Origin: Allolobophora icterica | Taxonomy: Eukaryota; Annelida; Clitellata; Crassiclitellata; Lumbricidae | Direction of reading: 5' to 3' | Assembly (NCBI GenBank): GCA_963556255.1 | Contig: OY744606.1 | Location: forward strand, 73,463,252-73,527,251 | DNA: 64,000 bases | Shown here: piece by piece, positions 44,955 to 56,484 of the stretch | Position numbering within the stretch: position 1 is the stretch's first letter | How the letters are laid out: each line of letters opens with the position of its first letter | Program-made: the position numbers and the translations under genes | Notes under the pieces: model-generated | The model's input: the letters and a program-made list of their open reading frames with translations, nothing else | The model's database searches: none | What the model was told of the DNA's origin: nothing

Positions 44955-45345
44955 TCAAAGTCCGACCCACACCTCAACGTGGTGAGGGGGTGAAAACAGC
45001 CAAAGTAGGGGAATGCTTGCTGAGCCTGAGGCTATGCCATCAGTGGTGAAGGTCTTGACCGAAGTACCACCTAGGGCGCTACGCGAGGTGGATATAAGCT
45101 CAGCAGGAACCCTGAAACAGCTGGCTAACGTGGGGGCATCGCCGTCTCTGATTCGATCAGAGCCAGTCCCAAGCCTGGAACCCACTTTATGGGCGAAGTG
45201 CGAGGGTCGAACGGATGGGTGCAGATACTCCGTTCATAAAGAAACAGACGAAAGAAATCCAATGCAATGACAATCATAAGTACATGTAAAGAAAAAGAGT
45301 GATTCAATATGCGTTGGACACCTACAGGCCTTGGGACATGGATCC

Positions 45346-45409
<64 letters not shown>
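44955..45409 (+). mobile_element. Retroelement-like repeat ending in (GAT)n
   Basis: A GC-richer block begins near CCCACACCTCAACGTGGTGA and runs through GCTGAGCCTGAGGC to GACATGGATCCTGATGATGA. It ends in an uninterrupted (GAT/ATG)n run at 45346-45409. A tandem 3' end of this kind is typical of some non-LTR elements such as RTE. No reverse-transcriptase motif is seen, so it is a SINE or a 5'-truncated 3' UTR. Confidence 0.45.
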
Positions 45410-45410
<1 letters not shown>

Positions 45411-45779
45411 TATGCATATTTTTTATTTTCTGAACAAAGAAATTGGTTTTGATTCGAGTCTGACTTGCAACACTCCTAGCGTTGAAATCAGCTGCTTTCT
45501 TTGACATCAGTTTGCAAAATACGGATAAAATGTTCAACACTGGTGTGCTCTTCATGGCACTTTTATATAGCGCCTGTACGGGCCAACTAGGCCAACTCGG
45601 AGTTGCCTCCAACCGGACAACACAAAGACAACAAACAGAATGGTCTTCAGTCGCTGGCCAGATAGACAGAGAAAGAAGCTCATGTTGTAGGTTGCATTAT
45701 GGTCTGTTCCAAAGTGAGAGCCAACCACAGCGAGCTTCGGCGTAGTCGGCCACTCGTGCTGGAACAGAAATCGATTTCG

Positions 45780-45780
<1 letters not shown>

Positions 45781-45846
<66 letters not shown>

Positions 45847-45855
45847 TATATATAT
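45781..45855. repeat. TA microsatellite
   Basis: About 29 TA units followed by AAATTATATATATAT. A similar TATAAAATTATATATAT junction ends the AT repeat at about 26540-26560, hinting at a common origin. Confidence 0.95.
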
Positions 45856-45940
45856 TCTTACAAATTACATGGCAATGCATCTGCCTGTGGTTAAATGTGC
45901 GAATTTTTTAACCGTGCAGTGGGCGTTTAGATTTGGGTTA

Positions 45941-46624
45941 GGGGCCATCCATATATTACGTACGCAAAAATCCGGGAAAATTGGACCACCTCCCCCCTGT
46001 TCGCAAGCGTACTTTCTTCCACACCCCCTGCGTACGTACACTTGACGCACCCCCCCCCCCCCCCGGAAGACCGCTGCAGAAAGTGTCTCGATAGCTCCAG
46101 ACTGTCTGCACTTTAGGCCAGATTGAAGGATGAGTGAGGACCAATATAGACAAATTATAGGTGTCTCGTTCACAGCACAGAATAACGCCACATGGCTTTT
46201 ATATAATGTAATAAAATGCCATCAGACGACTATAGGACAATACAGAGTTATAAATAGGCTGATGTGCTATTACCTCCTGTTAAGCATACTGGTTATACTT
46301 TGCGACCCCGTGTTCATAATCGGGTTCTCCCGACTGCTGACAGTCTAGCTCGTAAATCTTTCATAATTAGGACGATTTTCACCGGAATATAGGCCTTAGT
46401 ACTTTAACCTGGACGTGATATACATGTGTAAACCAAAATGCGGTTAGCAGTTAGATTAATAAAGGATATACTTACTTACTTACTTACTTTATGTGGACGT
46501 CATAATTAGAAATTTATTTTGCGTACGTACACATTTTGTCCTCCCGCCCGTCCGCACCTGTACGCAAAATCGCCGAAATCCGACCCCTTCCCCCTCATTG
46601 AGTACGTAATATGTGGATGGCCCC
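45941..46624. mobile_element. DNA transposon with GGGGCCATCC ends
   Basis: Ends GGGGCCATCCATATATTACG and inverted GGGGCCATCCACATATTACG agree at 19 of 20. TTA lies on both sides (45938-45940, 46625-46627). A 3-bp TTA duplication would suit PIF/Harbinger; a 2-bp TA is also possible. TACGCAAAA and CGTACGTACAC words are repeated inside both ends. No transposase. A poly-C run of about 18 lies at 46050-46064. Confidence 0.88.
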
Positions 46625-46899
46625 TTAGGCCGTTTAAGGGTGATGACTGTCGCGAAGAGTTTGCCAACGTCGCTGCGTCGGGTGTGTGTTTATGTAGAAT
46701 TCGTGCTTCTAGAATCTAAATAGGCTACCGCGTGTTTCTGTTACGTTCTTTGAAAGGTGCTGTTTAAATGCTTTGTTACAAATGCGTTTATTGGGTTTAT
46801 ATTTTAAACGTTCAAGATCGTTTGAATTCAGGTTCTGCTTTAAAAGTGCATGATCATTCCTTATTCGTTACAATCATTAGTATTAATAGTAGTAGTGAT

Positions 46900-47085
46900 C
46901 ATGGGCAGCGATCTCGGGGGTTCGAGGGGGACGAGACCCCACCTTTAAGAGTGGGGGGCACACCATACATTTGTCCCCCTCACATTTTGAAGAAACACCC
47001 AAAAAAAATTTGACATCTTTTTTGAGCAGATCAGTTCAAAACTCTAATTTGTCCCCTCACCTGTCAAACAAGATCGCCGCCAGTG
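46900..47085. mobile_element. hAT-type MITE, family 2, copy 2
   Basis: Relative of 31280-31528: ends CATGGGCAGCGATC and inverse CACTGGCGGCGATC. An exact duplication GTAGTGAT flanks it (46892-46899, 47086-47093). The internal CAGATCAGTTCAAAACTC unit is present once. Confidence 0.93.
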
Positions 47086-47093
47086 GTAGTGAT

Positions 47094-47503
47094 AGTAATG
47101 GCAGCAATAATGATAGTGGTGGTAGTAGTGGTCCTAGTAGTGCCAAGAAATGGTCCTGATCATGCTGTGGCATCAGTAGATGTCTTCAATTTATTATCGT
47201 GGACAAATAGCGATGGCTCACAGAAGTCCAGCGGATGGTGTCGATAGCAACGCCTTTGTTGCTGCGAATAACCTAAGAATGACCAGCTGGATGTTTGCTT
47301 AGCTCATCTTTCGCACTGAACCCTCCAGCTGTTGGATATGCTGTATACACAGCTTGATGACACTCTGGCTGTTCCACGTCTGCGTCCTTTCTATGTATTC
47401 ATCAGCCGTAATGATATGAAATTGGGCTATGGGGAAGAATGTTTACCTTTCCTGCATAGACACGGAATGCATGGACTCTGTGAATTTTTTTTAATTTAAC
47501 GGT
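47094..47503. other. Short intergenic stretch, no gene seen
   Basis: AGTAGTGG-rich start, then unique sequence; no coding or repeat structure recognised. Confidence 0.3.
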
Positions 47504-47511
47504 CACTTCGA

Positions 47512-47711
47512 CTGGGGCGTAACTTTGGTTTAAAAAGTGGGGGGTACCAATTTCTTCTCCAATTTCGTTTTTCGCAGGGAGCCCATGCACAATGGGAAGG
47601 CACAATAATAAAATACTGATTTTCATTGTTTAAAAAGTGGGGGATTTGGTACCCCAGTCCAGAAAGTGGGGGTACGAGTATCCCTCGTACCCCTCACAAA
47701 TTACGCCTATG
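47512..47711. mobile_element. hAT-type MITE
   Basis: Ends CTGGGGCGTAACTTTG and inverse CATAGGCGTAATTTGT. The flanks CACTTCGA (47504-47511) and CACATCGA (47712-47719) match at 7 of 8. AAAGTGGGGG-type words are repeated inside. Terminal divergence indicates an older insertion. Confidence 0.78.
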
Positions 47712-47719
47712 CACATCGA

Positions 47720-49399
47720 TAATTTTGTTGGCAACGAACAGACGATTTTCATATTAAAAAGACGGGACCGCTGTAGTCCTACACAGGTTCCTTCATAGCG
47801 AGATCCATCGAAAAGAACGGTCTTGTTCTTTCTGAGCTTTAATGCATTCCACTGCACTGCATGTTCTTCCTTTTGACGCGCAAGCTTATTATTAATTGGC
47901 GGTAAAGACAAAAGGCCTTCCCTACCCGCGTTGCGCTTGCCCACATGGAGCCCATATAAGGCCCATTGGAGACCCGTATAGCGCCCATAGGCCTATGTGT
48001 CTCATCTAATGCCCATGGAAATGCTTGCGGAGTAGCCTGCATGTTGGCTCAAGAACCTATTATATAGTATAAAATTCTGGAAAGTCCATATTGAACGTCT
48101 TTTGGCTAGTTGCGTCGCGGACTTCCTGCGGACAGATAATTATAGTATCGCCTCTTAAGTAAGTAAGTAAGTATGGACTTTAATCAAAGATCTTAGAGTC
48201 GTAGACTCTAAGATCTTTGGGTGTATAGCCTATATCCGGCTATATCTTGTTTACATAACAGATTTAGTTTATTATATTTATGAAGAAAATGAAGATTAAT
48301 TAGGCCTACGTTTCTGGAGTAATAAGTTGCCCGTAGAGAATAAAACATCGTATTTAATATCCGGTGTAAGAATGAAAACGGGACGACAATGTCGTCACGA
48401 CATAATTATGTGGGTAAGAAACCGAATATAGGCTATACACCTATTTGCACGGGTTTACATTCCTCTAAATTTAGATTCTTTGATATAGGCCTAGGCTAGG
48501 CGAGTTATTATAGCTATGATGTGGGCGTATATATGAAGCATGAAGATAAAAATAGTAGGCCTATGACTGTCGGATTTATTTTATGATGCTCTATAGTTCC
48601 TTATACTATAGCGATAACATTTTCTTAGTGAAAAGTTGGCGCATCTGTCAGAGAGCATGCATTTGTTCGAAAATTTTGACGCATTTGTGGGGATTTGGTG
48701 GGCACATTTTCGGGGTGGCGTTTGCCATAGATTACACATACCAAGAGTATCGTACGCTATAGGCCTACGTGCATCTGATATAGTAAACCTAAAATAATGG
48801 CGCGCGTGGCTCATATTTAAGTGGAATTATTATAAATTTTATTTGAAGGACTTATTTAATAACTTAGGGGCCTACATGTCTTACGTCTTATTCACTTTTA
48901 GAACCAACGTTTCATTAGAGGCGTCATGTCTAGGGTAAACGGTTGTTAATCGTTGAAGCACGAACACTGCAGAATGAGGTCCGGTTTTTCTTGCGGGTTT
49001 AAATGGCTGACAATGATTATTGCCAATATGGCAGGACGAACCCAGGTCAGGGTTCCAACCCCAGACGCTTAGATAATTGATTAAGACCAATGTGTTAGCA
49101 TACAATCGGCAATATATGCCACATAAAGTTAGATAAACAAATCCTTAGAGAAAGACTAACGCTGAGAAACGGAAACAGGTGAAAGAAAACAACCTAATTA
49201 TAGCTCATAAAACGACAGGTGTCGGGACTTGACCTTTTGCGCTGATGGATTGCGTGCTTGGAAACATCCTTCCGGAAGAAGGAAGGCGACAAGTGTTCAC
49301 GTTTTTAAACAACAACTGAAATTATATTTATTATGTAGGCCTTAGTACACGCACTATTAACTGTAGTGTAGTGTAACAGAACATTTACTTAGAGCCTTT
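47720..49399. other. Intergenic stretch rich in TAGGCCTA
   Basis: No recognised gene. Five TAGGCCTA octamers lie between 47989 and 48765. A perfect 35-base hairpin sits at 48185-48219. VFKQQLKLYLL (plus, about 49300) faintly recalls a LINE C-terminus but is too short to call. Confidence 0.4.
48185..48219. repeat. Perfect inverted repeat, 16-bp arms, 3-base loop
   Basis: CAAAGATCTTAGAGTC, GTA, GACTCTAAGATCTTTG. No mismatch in 16 pairs. It sits just after four AAGT units. It has no coding context and could be a cruciform-forming palindrome or a transposition footprint. Confidence 0.9.
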
Positions 49400-49666
49400 C
49401 CAGCATCTGGAAAACGCTGCTTGTATGACTATCTAGGCCTAATTGAAATAAGCAAGACTTTAGGTTTAAAATATACGTTGGTCCAAATCAATTGAAACAG
49501 TGCGTATGTTTAAAGGAAGAATGTTCCAAGAGGACCTTCCTGTCCAATGCACGATCATGCCCGTTGAGCTCGTTTCGATGTGAGAATGCGAGGAACCTGT
49601 AAATCTACGAGGGTGGCAGAGCGTATACTGATCATGCGACCAGGATGACTCGTTATTGGAGCACAA
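49400..49666 (-). pseudogene. LINE ORF2 C-terminal fragment
   Basis: The minus strand gives WTGRSSWNILPLNIRTV in an open frame beginning at 49666. It is preceded by HPRRFTGSSHSH and followed by AAFSRCWKGSK-like out-of-frame sequence. W-N-x-L-P-x-x-I-R is the usual ORF2 C-terminal block. No clear 3' tail. Confidence 0.5.
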
Positions 49667-49687
49667 TATTTCTAACTCGTTGTTGAC

Positions 49688-49861
49688 CAGTGTTTAATCC
49701 AGACGTCTTTTGGGGGGGAAATTTCCCCCCCCAGGATTGAAGTTTCCCCCCCAGAACTCAGCAATATTGTAAGGCAGAGACCTTTTTGGGGGGAAATTCC
49801 CCCCCGAGAAACCTTGTTTTCCCCCCCCCCCCCCAGGACAGGGGGACTAGATTACACACTG
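49688..49861. mobile_element. hAT-type MITE with C/G-tract interior
   Basis: Ends CAGTGTTTAATC and inverse CAGTGTGTAATC (11 of 12). The flanking 9-mer GTTGTTGAC occurs at 49679-49687 and 49862-49870, of which 8 bp would be the duplication. Long G and C tracts (GGGGGGGAAATTTCCCCCCC) form internal palindromes. Confidence 0.85.
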
Positions 49862-50038
49862 GTTGTTGACGATGCTGTATTGATTGTCATAATTACAATA
49901 ACTATTAAAAGAGAGCGGTAGGCCTAATGATGAAATGCTGAAATGGCTTTCTTCCTGTTTCCAATAGACATCCGCCCTCGTGTATGCAGATGACCCTATG
50001 GTTATGTTTCCATAGGCTACTCTTTCACTGAAGATATG

Positions 50039-50155
50039 GGGTGCTCGATAGTGTAGTGGCTAGCGCGCTGGACTATCAATCGAGAGGTCGGGGTTCATTT
50101 CCCGGCCAGGGCAGAAATTTGGTTCGAGATTTCTTTTCCATTTGCACCCCCTAGC
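50039..50155 (+). mobile_element. tRNA-derived SINE, 5' part
   Basis: A well-preserved head: box A-like TAGTGTAGTGGCTAGCGCGC and box B-like GGGTTCATTTCCC. The family body GGCAGAAATTTGGTTCGAG follows. The distinctive 3' core of the family is missing. Confidence 0.65.
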
Positions 50156-51335
50156 CATCTCAGGGCTCGATAGAAGCTATCTATTACAATTTTGTAGACC
50201 TATTGACTTGGCGCGTAATATGAATGCCTTAAATAAATCAAATTTCTATAGCGCCATTAATGTTTACGCAGAAAGCATCAATCGATGCTTCCCAGCAAAA
50301 CCGGTTTCCAAAATCACAATCCTTTGGTCGAAACCAGTCGAGGTCCGTAAGTTGGACAGTTTGGTTGCCTTGGAAATGTGGCATCAATCTGCCATAGAAG
50401 TGGCGCTGCGTACATCCACACCGTCTCGGTTTAATGCCATCGACCTGCAATAAATGGAATCGAAGGTACTCACTTCACACCATGCATGGAGGCGGTGGGC
50501 TGGCAGGTTTTCATTGGGCGAAACTGGAGGTTAAGCGGTTTGAACTCGCTCAGACCTATACACGATCGAGGTCTTTGCGACTTGCCAATGGAAGTCGACG
50601 TGTCGTCAGCTGATATGTTCCATCTTTACGACACAGTATTTCGATCGATGTTGACGCCCTACTCTGCCGTTGTGGTCATCTGGTATAGGCCTACAGTACG
50701 CAAATCAGACGAATTCGTGGTTCGATTCACGGAGTACAGAGTGATTCACCGAACGGTCAGACGTGCCAAGCGCCACTACAAAGGACTCGATCAGACAAAG
50801 ATTGAAGCAAATGGATTCAGATGCTGCGAGAGAAGTACTCTATCTATCAAGGTAAAGCGCGTCGTCCGTGACTCCAAAAGGAGGACAGTTTCCAGAATGA
50901 CCTTCCCAATTTGTTTAGTTCCTCAAGATTGCCACGTCACGTGGTCCACTCACAATCGTCGCCATCTACCGACCGGGATCGGTACCATCGTCGTCAAACT
51001 ATGGTGAGTGTCATGGATGAAGAAATTCCAGTGAGATAGGCAGATACACGACCGGACAAAGAGAAGGACAGACATGCACAGCCAGGCAGACAAAGAGACA
51101 GACAGAGACAACTCAATCTACATCAGGTTTATATAAAAATACTTTATATGGCGCCTTTTCTGAATCTATGAAAAGCGTTGGACACATGGCTATCAATCTG
51201 ATCAGCCAAGTGTGACTTGGTATAGGTTGAAAATCTGTGTTTGGTATTCAGGGTAAAATTTGAAACAGCGCGTGCGTTTATTTATTCATTTTGTTCATCA
51301 CCTCGTTCATTCTTTCGTTCATTCTTTCGTTCATT
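50156..51335. other. Stretch with long unrecognised open frames
   Basis: Plus-strand frames run at 50142-50453 (103 residues) and 50486-51007 (173 residues from an ATG at 50486). The second is basic (RRAKRHYKGLDQTK) with no motif I know, and starts near repeat-like TTTCTATAGCGCC DNA (50244). Composition is GC-richer than the surroundings, so long frames may be chance. I do not call a gene. Confidence 0.25.
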
Positions 51336-51339
51336 CATT

Positions 51340-51435
51340 CCTCCATTCAATCATTCAGCGCTTGTGAATAGGCTGGTGCCCTGCGCTTGGCATTCGAGAG
51401 GCGCTTTAGACGTTTAGAGATTACGATTCATTTAT
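51340..51435 (+). repeat. Tail-B LINE/SINE 3' end
   Basis: CAGCGCTTGTGAATAGGCTG, GTGCCCTGCGC, GAGAGGCGCTTTAGACG and GAGATTACGATTC match the tail-B ends at 35966, 36815, 42235 and 63470. The preceding TTCATTC repeats are not part of it. Confidence 0.6.
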
Positions 51436-52132
51436 TCGCACAATCACCCAGTTAGAAGGCGACGCACGTTCGTGTAATCAGTCGCTTGAGATTGCTCAAA
51501 GTGGCTAACTCAGCCTGGCAATCTTCCGTGTATGCAAGTGTGAATTTATTTCTGCTTGGGTCATGTGATTTGCTTCTGACCAATCATTGCCTCGTTTCTA
51601 GGCCCCTATACGATCAGGGATTTTCCCTCTGCCACTCCTCTTTAAACCCAGTCTTGAATCAGAGGAGAATTAAGAGGTCTTTGGGTCAAATCCACAACAA
51701 ACCATCAATGGCTCTGCCCGTTTATCAGCGTCGCAAGCTAGTAATCCGTGAAAATCCTCTGTATTGTTGATCACCGGCCATGACGTCACTGACATGGACA
51801 AGCAACAGCGCCTCTGGCGGCGTTTCCATTTCGAGACGAGGCGCCCTCTAGTGCGCGGGAGGCGGTCTTCTTTGTCGATCGCACGTGCTTTCGTTTGGCG
51901 CCACTCGATGGCAAGTGCGCGTAGGTTCAATTTCCATTAACTGCGGCAGATGTAAAAACATCTGCAGCAGCTTATGGTATTAGACGTGTTCATTTGTTTC
52001 TGTCTGTATGCCTCTGTCTCTTTCTGTCTGTTTGTCTGCTCTATCTCTATCTGTGTCTCTGTCTGTCTGTCTTTCTCTTTCTCTCTGTCTCTGTCACAGT
52101 CTCATTCTCTGTCTGTCTCTCTCAGTCTCTCA

Positions 52133-52431
<299 letters not shown>

Positions 52432-52897
52432 GACGTCCGCAAAATATAACCTACTTTGGACCCCTCCCTCCCCCTTGTACGCATTTGTCCGCATCTGACC
52501 TTACCCCCTCCCTCCTCCTTTGCGGACTTCCGCAAGCCGAAGCCAATTTTTAATGTCATCATCATTATTTTTACAATTATTCCACAGTTCCTGTGCATGT
52601 TTAAGTGAAACTTCGGGTTTCACGTCGCAGGATATGCAGTAATAAAAGCCTCTTTAAAGTCACAGTAAAGGTTAGGCCTACGCCATGCATGAGGTTTTAG
52701 ACAATCACTTCACTGACCTTTTCATCTGTCAGGGAAGGTTGAAACAAGTTGGTGTTTAAAAAACTATCAAATTGAAGAGTTTAGATGCGGACGTCTGCAC
52801 TGGTCACAACCCTCCCTCCCCCTTTTCCGCATTTGTCCGCATTTCGATGATCCCTTCCTCCCCTCGTTGCGGACGTCCTTTATGGATGACCCCTTAC
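52432..52897. mobile_element. DNA transposon with GGACGTCCGC ends
   Basis: The right end, inverted, reads TAAGGGGTCATCCATAAAGG then ACGTCCGCAA. The left end begins at AAGGACGTCCGCAAAA, so the outermost GGGGTCATCC is missing there. CCTCCCTCCCCC and GCATTTGTCCGCAT words occur near both ends. The outer end resembles the element at 45941-46624 (GGGGCCATCCA), so they are probably related families. It inserted into or beside a LINE fragment. Confidence 0.7.
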
Positions 52898-52978
52898 GGC
52901 GGGCTGCATTAACCAAACAAGTTTGGACAGAGAAGGGAATGCGACGTCTAATCCTGCGGATATCAAGGATATAGTAGT

Positions 52979-54252
52979 CACCCAGCGGTTCTCAACCTTT
53001 TTAGTGCTGCGACCCCTTGATAATATTTCCAAAGTTGTGGCGACCCCCAACAATAAAATGCATCAGGTTATTCCCCTTCACCGCATTTTTGCTACCATTA
53101 TGATGCATTTCACTTCTCACCATTTGACATAGGCGTAGACTCTGGGGAGTCAGCCGGGGCACGTGCCCCCCCAATAATTGAGGAGCCGGGGCAATGCCCC
53201 CCAAAAATCGAGAGGAGAATTTCTTTTCATATTAAAATATTATGTTTCAATACAGACAAATTCTCTTCAGAAACAGAAAAACAGAGACACAGAACTGAAA
53301 TACTATCAGAAATCCATAATGGAAACAAAGATTTATTTTTATCTTCAATCTCTTCAATGTGAAAAAAATTTATACGTAAACAAAACACCTATTTCATACG
53401 CATTAACGTAACACCGGAAGCCTTTGCTGACTGTCCAGACCAGAGGTGAAAAAACCTTTTTCGGATTTTGCTTTAAACAACAGCAAAAAGAAAACCACAA
53501 AATTTGTTTTTGTTTAAAAAATAAATTTCTTATTTTTGTAGAAGTTATTTTAATAGCATTGATTAAATGATTTTAAATTTTCGGAAATCGCAACTGAATT
53601 TAGGCCTACTGAGTTGGAGCTCTTTTATGCCATTTTTCATGATTTTTATGATCCGAAATCAGAAAAACTTAAAAACAACCAAAAACAACAAAAACCATAA
53701 AAACAAAAAAACCGAAAAAGCAACAACAAACAACGTTTAATCTTGAAAAAACTTTTTTTGCACCTCTGGTCCAGACCCCATGCCCCACCAATATTATACC
53801 CCACCAATATTTTGCCCCACCAATATTTTGGACAAGTTTACGCCCCTGCCATTTGATAATCCGTAAACGCATCACACATAATAGCAATATTGAATCATTA
53901 ATCAGCAAAACAATTTGTAATTTTTGGTGGTAATAATTTAGAAAAATCTAAAAGTAAAATTTTGCAAATGAAATGCTTACTTGAAGTTTAATATTTATTG
54001 GGTATTGACTATATGACTGTACAATGAAGAGTTACATATTTCAATGGCAGCTGCTAAATTTAAAGTTTAAACATTACTTCAGATTTAAGAAGAAAGCAAG
54101 CTACAGAAAGCCAACGATAGGCCCTATTATTTCAACTGTAACTAGAAAAATGATGGAGTTTCGCAATCCAAATTTCTGAAGGTTCCAGCCGACCCCTGGC
54201 AAATCGTAAGGCGACCCCCACGGGGGTCGCGACCCACAGGTTGAGAACCGCT
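52979..54252. mobile_element. SPIN/Charlie-like hAT element
   Basis: The left end CAGCGGTTCTCAACCTTTTT (from 52983) and inverted right end AGCGGTTCTCAACCTGTGGG then TCGCGACCCCC share the CAGNGGTTCTCAA motif of SPIN and Charlie elements. The best target duplication is ATAGTAGT (52971-52978, 54253-54260), leaving four unexplained bases (CACC) at the left boundary. A younger hAT element (53128-53848) is nested inside. No transposase remains. Confidence 0.8.
53128..53848. mobile_element. hAT-type element nested in SPIN-like element
   Basis: Ends CATAGGCGTAGAC and inverse CAGGGGCGTAAAC (10 of 13), with an exact duplication CCATTTGA (53120-53127, 53849-53856). CCCCACCAATATT is tandemly repeated near the right end (about 53780-53830). 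721 bp, non-coding. Confidence 0.92.
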
Positions 54253-54260
54253 ATAGTAGT

Positions 54261-54681
54261 GGAAAGACATGCATGATTATGTTCACTGAATTATAGGCTT
54301 GAGTCGAACATAACACCCAAATTGCAGACCTAAATCCTGTGGATTATAATAAAATCTGGGGAATGATGCAAGTAATCGCCAACAAAACAAAACTGGGAAT
54401 GTCGATATAATCTGCGTCAGCTATTAAAGCGGCGTTGGATGAATTGGACCAACGTTTAATTGAGAACGCAATAAGTCAGTCGCGCGCGTTACTGCCTGCG
54501 TCGAAGCCGAATGAGAACAATAATTGGAGTACAGATTATTAGGCCTATGTAGCTCAGCGCGTCAAACACGATTGCCCAGTTAGTTGTTTTCCAATTTTGA
54601 TTAAAACTTCAATTGTTATTTATTTTTGAATGGACGTAAATATGAAGTTTTATAAGGCGTCGCTTTTTTACACTTACCGTA

Positions 54682-54713
<32 letters not shown>

Positions 54714-54789
54714 TTATATATATTATATCTTCATTTTCTCTGTCAATGTATGTGTCCACTTGATTCGTGCTTCACATATGGTCTGTCGT
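54261..54789. other. Transposon-like relic and TA repeat
   Basis: A plus-strand series including SAIKAALDELDQRLIENAIS (about 54418-54480) recalls the C-terminus of a Tc1/mariner-type transposase, but it is too short to assign. A TA repeat lies at 54682-54725. No gene supported. Confidence 0.3.
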
Positions 54790-55152
54790 CTCGTACCATA
54801 CTCTATCCAATTATATCCTATCCAACCCCATCGTAACCTATCTTATCCTCTCTCATCCTATCCTATCGTATCCTATCGCATCCATTTCTTATCGCATCCA
54901 TTTCTATCATCCCATTCCATCCCATCTCATCCATTCCTATCCTATGTCATCTTATTCCATCTCATCTCATCCATTCCTACCCTATCCACCTGTGTATTCG
55001 AGTATCTGACACCTCCCTCCCTCCCTCCCTCCCTCCCTCCCTCCCTCCCTCCCTCCCTCCCTCCCTCCCTCCCTCCCTCCCTCCCTCCCTCCCTCCCTCC
55101 CTCCCTCCCTCCCTACCTCCCTCCATACCTCCCTCCCTCCCTCCCTCCCTCC
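54790..55152. repeat. TATCC-type degenerate repeat and CCCT microsatellite
   Basis: An irregular (TATCCTATC/CATCCCAT)n block at 54800-54990 passes into about 27 CCCT units at 55012-55120 and a variant tail to 55152. Pro/Ser-rich frames are artefacts. Confidence 0.9.
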
Positions 55153-55704
55153 TTCCCCTCCCCCTCTACCTCTAGCTGCTTGCCTTCGAGGGACTTATTC
55201 TCTGTATTTCTTTTATACTTTCTCCGTGACAGACAGGTAGGAAGAAGCAGGCGTACAGATAGACGGAAAGCACACAGACAAGCAAACAAGCACACACAGA
55301 GACAGACAGACAGACAGACAACGCGCTGCTTCAGCCGTTGTCTTCGTTGCGTCTTCAATACACTGTTGTTGTTTTCGTTTTCGTGCTGACACAATGCAGC
55401 GGTGCGCATGAAAACCGATAATCGGTGAATTTTTAACGTACAAGAAGTAAACAGAGATTTCAAAATAGCACGTCGACGGGAGACTGCCTAGTAAAAATTA
55501 TCGAAGCAACAAAAGTCTATGAAATTGTCTGCAAAATAAGAGCACGAGCCATGGAAAAATGCGAAAAAGGAAACTTCGACCAAAGATTCCTTCAAACTAA
55601 ACAACTCGAGCACAAAAACCGATTATGAGACATCATCTTAATGATGACGACAATAATGGTGATGATGAAGACGATAATAAGGAAGAAAACAATATTGTAG
55701 CAGA

Positions 55705-55930
55705 ACACTTATATAGCGCCACTCAGGTCAGCGACGCTCTCAACCCGCATCAATGCCAGCACCGGCAAAAGGAAGGTTTTCAGGTGTCTACGGAACTGGA
55801 GAGCAGAGAGGGCAAGGAGCTCTTGGCGGAGAGACAAGGGAAACAATTCCAAATAGAGGGACTCGCATAGGCGAAGCTGCTGGATTATGCCGTGGAAGAG
55901 CGCCTACGAGGGACAACCATAAGGCCGCGG
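55705..55930 (-). pseudogene. LINE ORF2 C-terminal fragment
   Basis: The minus strand reads LYLELFPLSLRQELLALSAL then QFRRHLKTFLLPVL, ending at a stop inside GTGGCGCTATATAAG (about 55706). W-N has become L-E, but spacing and the F-x-x-x-L-K-T-F-L end are intact. The 3' end resembles tail A (GGCGCTATATAA). Confidence 0.7.
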
Positions 55931-56111
55931 GCCGAGCAGTGGCGGTTCTAGAGTTTTTGAACTGGTGGGCTAAAAATTGTTTTATCCCCCCTCTCCGTTG
56001 AAAAGTTCATCGTTCAACTCATCAGCTTTTCTTTTTTCTTCTCACAATGAATTCATCCATTTATATTAATTTATGTATGTGCGCGATCCAAACGGATTCT
56101 AGTACACAGCG

Positions 56112-56284
<173 letters not shown>

Positions 56285-56484
56285 NNNNNNNNNNNNNNNN
56301 NNNNNNNNNNNNNNNNNNNNNNNNNNNNNNNNNNNNNNNNNNNNNNNNNNNNNNNNNNNNNNNNNNNNNNNNNNNNNNNNNNNNNNNNNNNNNNNNNNNN
56401 NNNNNNNNNNNNNNNNNNNNNNNNNNNNNNNNNNNNNNNNNNNNNNNNNNNNNNNNNNNNNNNNNNNNNNNNNNNNNNNNNNNN
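56285..56484. other. Assembly gap (200 N)
   Basis: Exactly 200 undetermined bases. The left flank is pure TA repeat and the right flank TATA-rich, so the gap is presumably a longer TA microsatellite. The size may be nominal. Confidence 0.98.

Noticed and set aside
45322..45612. Poly-Ser frame on minus strand
   Set aside because: Translation of the (GAT)n run.
50486..51007. 173-residue plus-strand frame as a gene
   Set aside because: No recognisable domain, no splice or promoter context; retained only as an unexplained open frame.
54760..55463. Pro/Ser-rich 209-residue frame
   Set aside because: CCCT and TATCC repeats.
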